Below are positions 62,549 through 64,000 of a stretch of DNA of 64,000 bases, piece by piece. How positions within the stretch are numbered: position 1 is the stretch's first letter; each line of letters begins with the position of its first letter. This stretch comes from Sipunculus nudus (taxonomy: Eukaryota > Annelida > Sipuncula > Golfingiida > Sipunculidae). The notes below the pieces were generated by a model, which was not told the origin of the DNA, made no database searches, and worked only from the letters and a program-made list of their open reading frames with translations. A program made the translations under genes and the position numbers. The stretch spans positions 63,221,176 through 63,285,175 of the forward strand of contig CM049316.1 of assembly GCA_026874595.1 (NCBI GenBank), given 5' to 3'.

Positions 62549-63175
62549 CAGTCAATGAGGAAATGAGCAAAGAACCATGACTTACCAAAGTGATGGTAAA
62601 CCATGCCATTATCTTCCAGTTGCTTCCAGAGGGACAAATGCTTCATTGTAATCAAATAGAATCATTGTCCTCCAAACGGTCAAATGCTTAAGCAAAATCA
62701 TTAAAATTTTCATATTTTTCATTTTCATAATACAATGCTGTTGTGATATCTGCACCATTCATCATACTAGAAAAGACTGCATAATATGCTAAAAGTGATT
62801 GTAATATAGATGTTGTGAATTGGAGGTTCTGCATGTGTTTTGGGTCATGTATAAATTGCTAGGAAGTCTAGTCATCATTGATTCCAGTGTGAGAGAGACA
62901 GACAGAGAAAGAGAGACTTTAATTGTATATGTGTATCATTAACTGATGTTCTGATGCATGTGTTTTCTATGGAACAATATTGTTTGAGATATTTTTTAAT
63001 GAAAACCATCATGAAAAAATTGTAAAGAATTCGCTTTTTTCTGATATTGTACAATTGATCTGTGGCATATCTCATCTTTGTTTTATATGTACGTGAAGGC
63101 CCTGCAGGGTATCATCTTTTTAATGTTTTTTTTTAGTTTATTGTTGTAAAATAAAACACATCAATTAAATTGATG
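62549..63175 (+). other. CPTP: CPTP 3' UTR with poly(A) signal
   Basis: About 600 bp to AATAAA at 63150-63155, followed by ACACATC and T-rich sequence. Length is inferred. Confidence 0.6.
63150..63155 (+). terminator. CPTP poly(A) signal AATAAA
   Basis: First AATAAA after the CPTP stop in a fitting AT-rich context. Confidence 0.65.
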
Positions 63176-63214
63176 ACTAACATGGGTCTTGTGTACCGTG
63201 TAATATGATATTAT

Positions 63215-63440
63215 TGTATCCGCCAAAACAGAGTTTTGCGGATACTATGTTTTCAGCTGCACGCCGCCGCCGCGTAGGTGTCCGGAGAACTCCTCCGTAA
63301 CTGCTGGGCGGAATTTTACGAAACCTAGGATTATGTTCACATGTGAACTGCTGTGCCCCTATTTGTTTTGACCTCTGACCTTTCCTCTGCGCTCTGCGTC
63401 CGTTTGTGCGTCTGTTTCCACACATAAACCCACATATCTC
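63215..63440. repeat. Repeat with GTATCCGC hairpin end
   Basis: GTATCCGCCAAAACAGAG and TTTTGCGGATAC form a stem-loop at 63217-63246. GC-rich sequence (CGCCGCCGCGTAGGTG) follows, then a GACCTCTGACCTTTCC phrase. It is similar in plan to the GTATCCCC hairpin at 31248, so probably a related kind of non-autonomous element. A 148-codon minus ORF across it looks accidental. Confidence 0.5.
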
Positions 63441-64000
63441 GGTGTCACCAGACAATAGGTGACAATATGTACGGTGTTTTGTATCATAGTTTAACGAAGT
63501 CTGTTCTCTATTGATATTGACGTGAAGCGTCATCCTAAAGCGTTGACAGGTCTTGATTGTATATATATATTGTGTATTCTTGTATGAAATCCCATCGGCT
63601 ATCAGCTGATTTATCCGTGTCACGCATCGTGTGTATTAATACATTTAGTATGTGGGTCGCCATGGTGACGCTAACAGTCAAACTAGGTCACATATATCCT
63701 TATATGGGACACTTGAGAAATAAGCCATACAGAGAACCGGATTGCCGTACACAGTGAACAGGCGATTGTGACGTCAGACTTCAAGAAGAGACGCTGATCG
63801 TTGGTTCAGTTGGGTCTTGAAGCTTGAGGTGGCAGCACGCACGCACGGGAGTAGGAACATTGAAACGCCAGGAACGGCATAGAAGCAAGCTTCTACAAGG
63901 ACCCAGCTCATGAGAACTCAGCCGTGCTGCCGACAGAGCTTCGTATTGGCAATAAAGTGAAAGAGCGCTCGCCACCTGCCGGCCTAGTTCAGCTTGACCT
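63441..64000. other. Right edge, unassigned
   Basis: Less AT-rich sequence near 63800-64000 could be the flank of a next gene, but no exon can be supported. Confidence 0.4.

Noticed and set aside
63177..63623. 148-codon minus ORF at the right edge
   Set aside because: It spans a hairpin-ended repeat and codes a basic, low-complexity string with no domain.

Overview
The window is nuclear DNA of an invertebrate animal. It is AT-rich, its genes are split into many short exons with GT-AG introns, and it is full of short non-autonomous repeats, mononucleotide G/C runs and intronic tandem repeats. The repeat style and the large DIRS retrotransposon suggest a lophotrochozoan, probably a mollusc; that is inference. 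Nothing in it is bacterial or viral.

Genes, left to right. (1) ARL16, a small GTPase, minus strand, 5538 to the left edge: four exons, last part beyond the window. (2) TMEM70, an ATP-synthase assembly factor, plus strand, exons 5849-5902 and 6989-7690. The two start codons are 310 bp apart, so the genes are head to head. (3) INTS11, the Integrator endonuclease, minus strand, 59758 down to 10904: 18 coding exons, including one of 12 nt, whose phases all join into an unbroken 601-residue protein. (4) CPTP, ceramide-1-phosphate transfer protein, plus strand, exons 60204-60325 and 62035-62548, complete at 211 residues. CPTP and INTS11 are also head to head (445 bp between start codons), the same arrangement as in human. 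(5) A likely nested gene on the minus strand inside the 19.7-kb intron 12 of INTS11, starting at 38444, with a PWWP-like domain and a Ser/Gln-rich region; its model is incomplete.

Mobile DNA. The last INTS11 intron holds a GC-rich DIRS-type (tyrosine-recombinase) retrotransposon, 11141-16800, with inverted terminal repeats, an internal complementary region and remnants of gag, RT, RNase H and YR; it is frameshifted and has lost catalytic residues. INTS11 intron 12 holds two nearly identical 2.2-kb segments in inverted orientation (21938-24113 and 42098-44284, the first in neighbouring intron 13), several copies of a hairpin-ended repeat family, a 1.5-kb element of four 325-bp units and a 1.4-kb GGACAAATCACCCC-type satellite. 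Elsewhere there are a MULE-like MITE with 9-bp target duplication (2345-3019), tRNA-like SINE heads, and a 1.5-kb insertion (47999-49520) whose empty site can be read from sister repeats.

The genes do not form an operon. Shared logic is limited to the two divergent promoters. INTS11 acts in nuclear RNA 3'-end cleavage, TMEM70 in the mitochondrial inner membrane, CPTP in cytosolic lipid transfer, and ARL16 in Golgi/cilia traffic. Exon models rest on splice signals, phase and similarity to known proteins recalled without a database.
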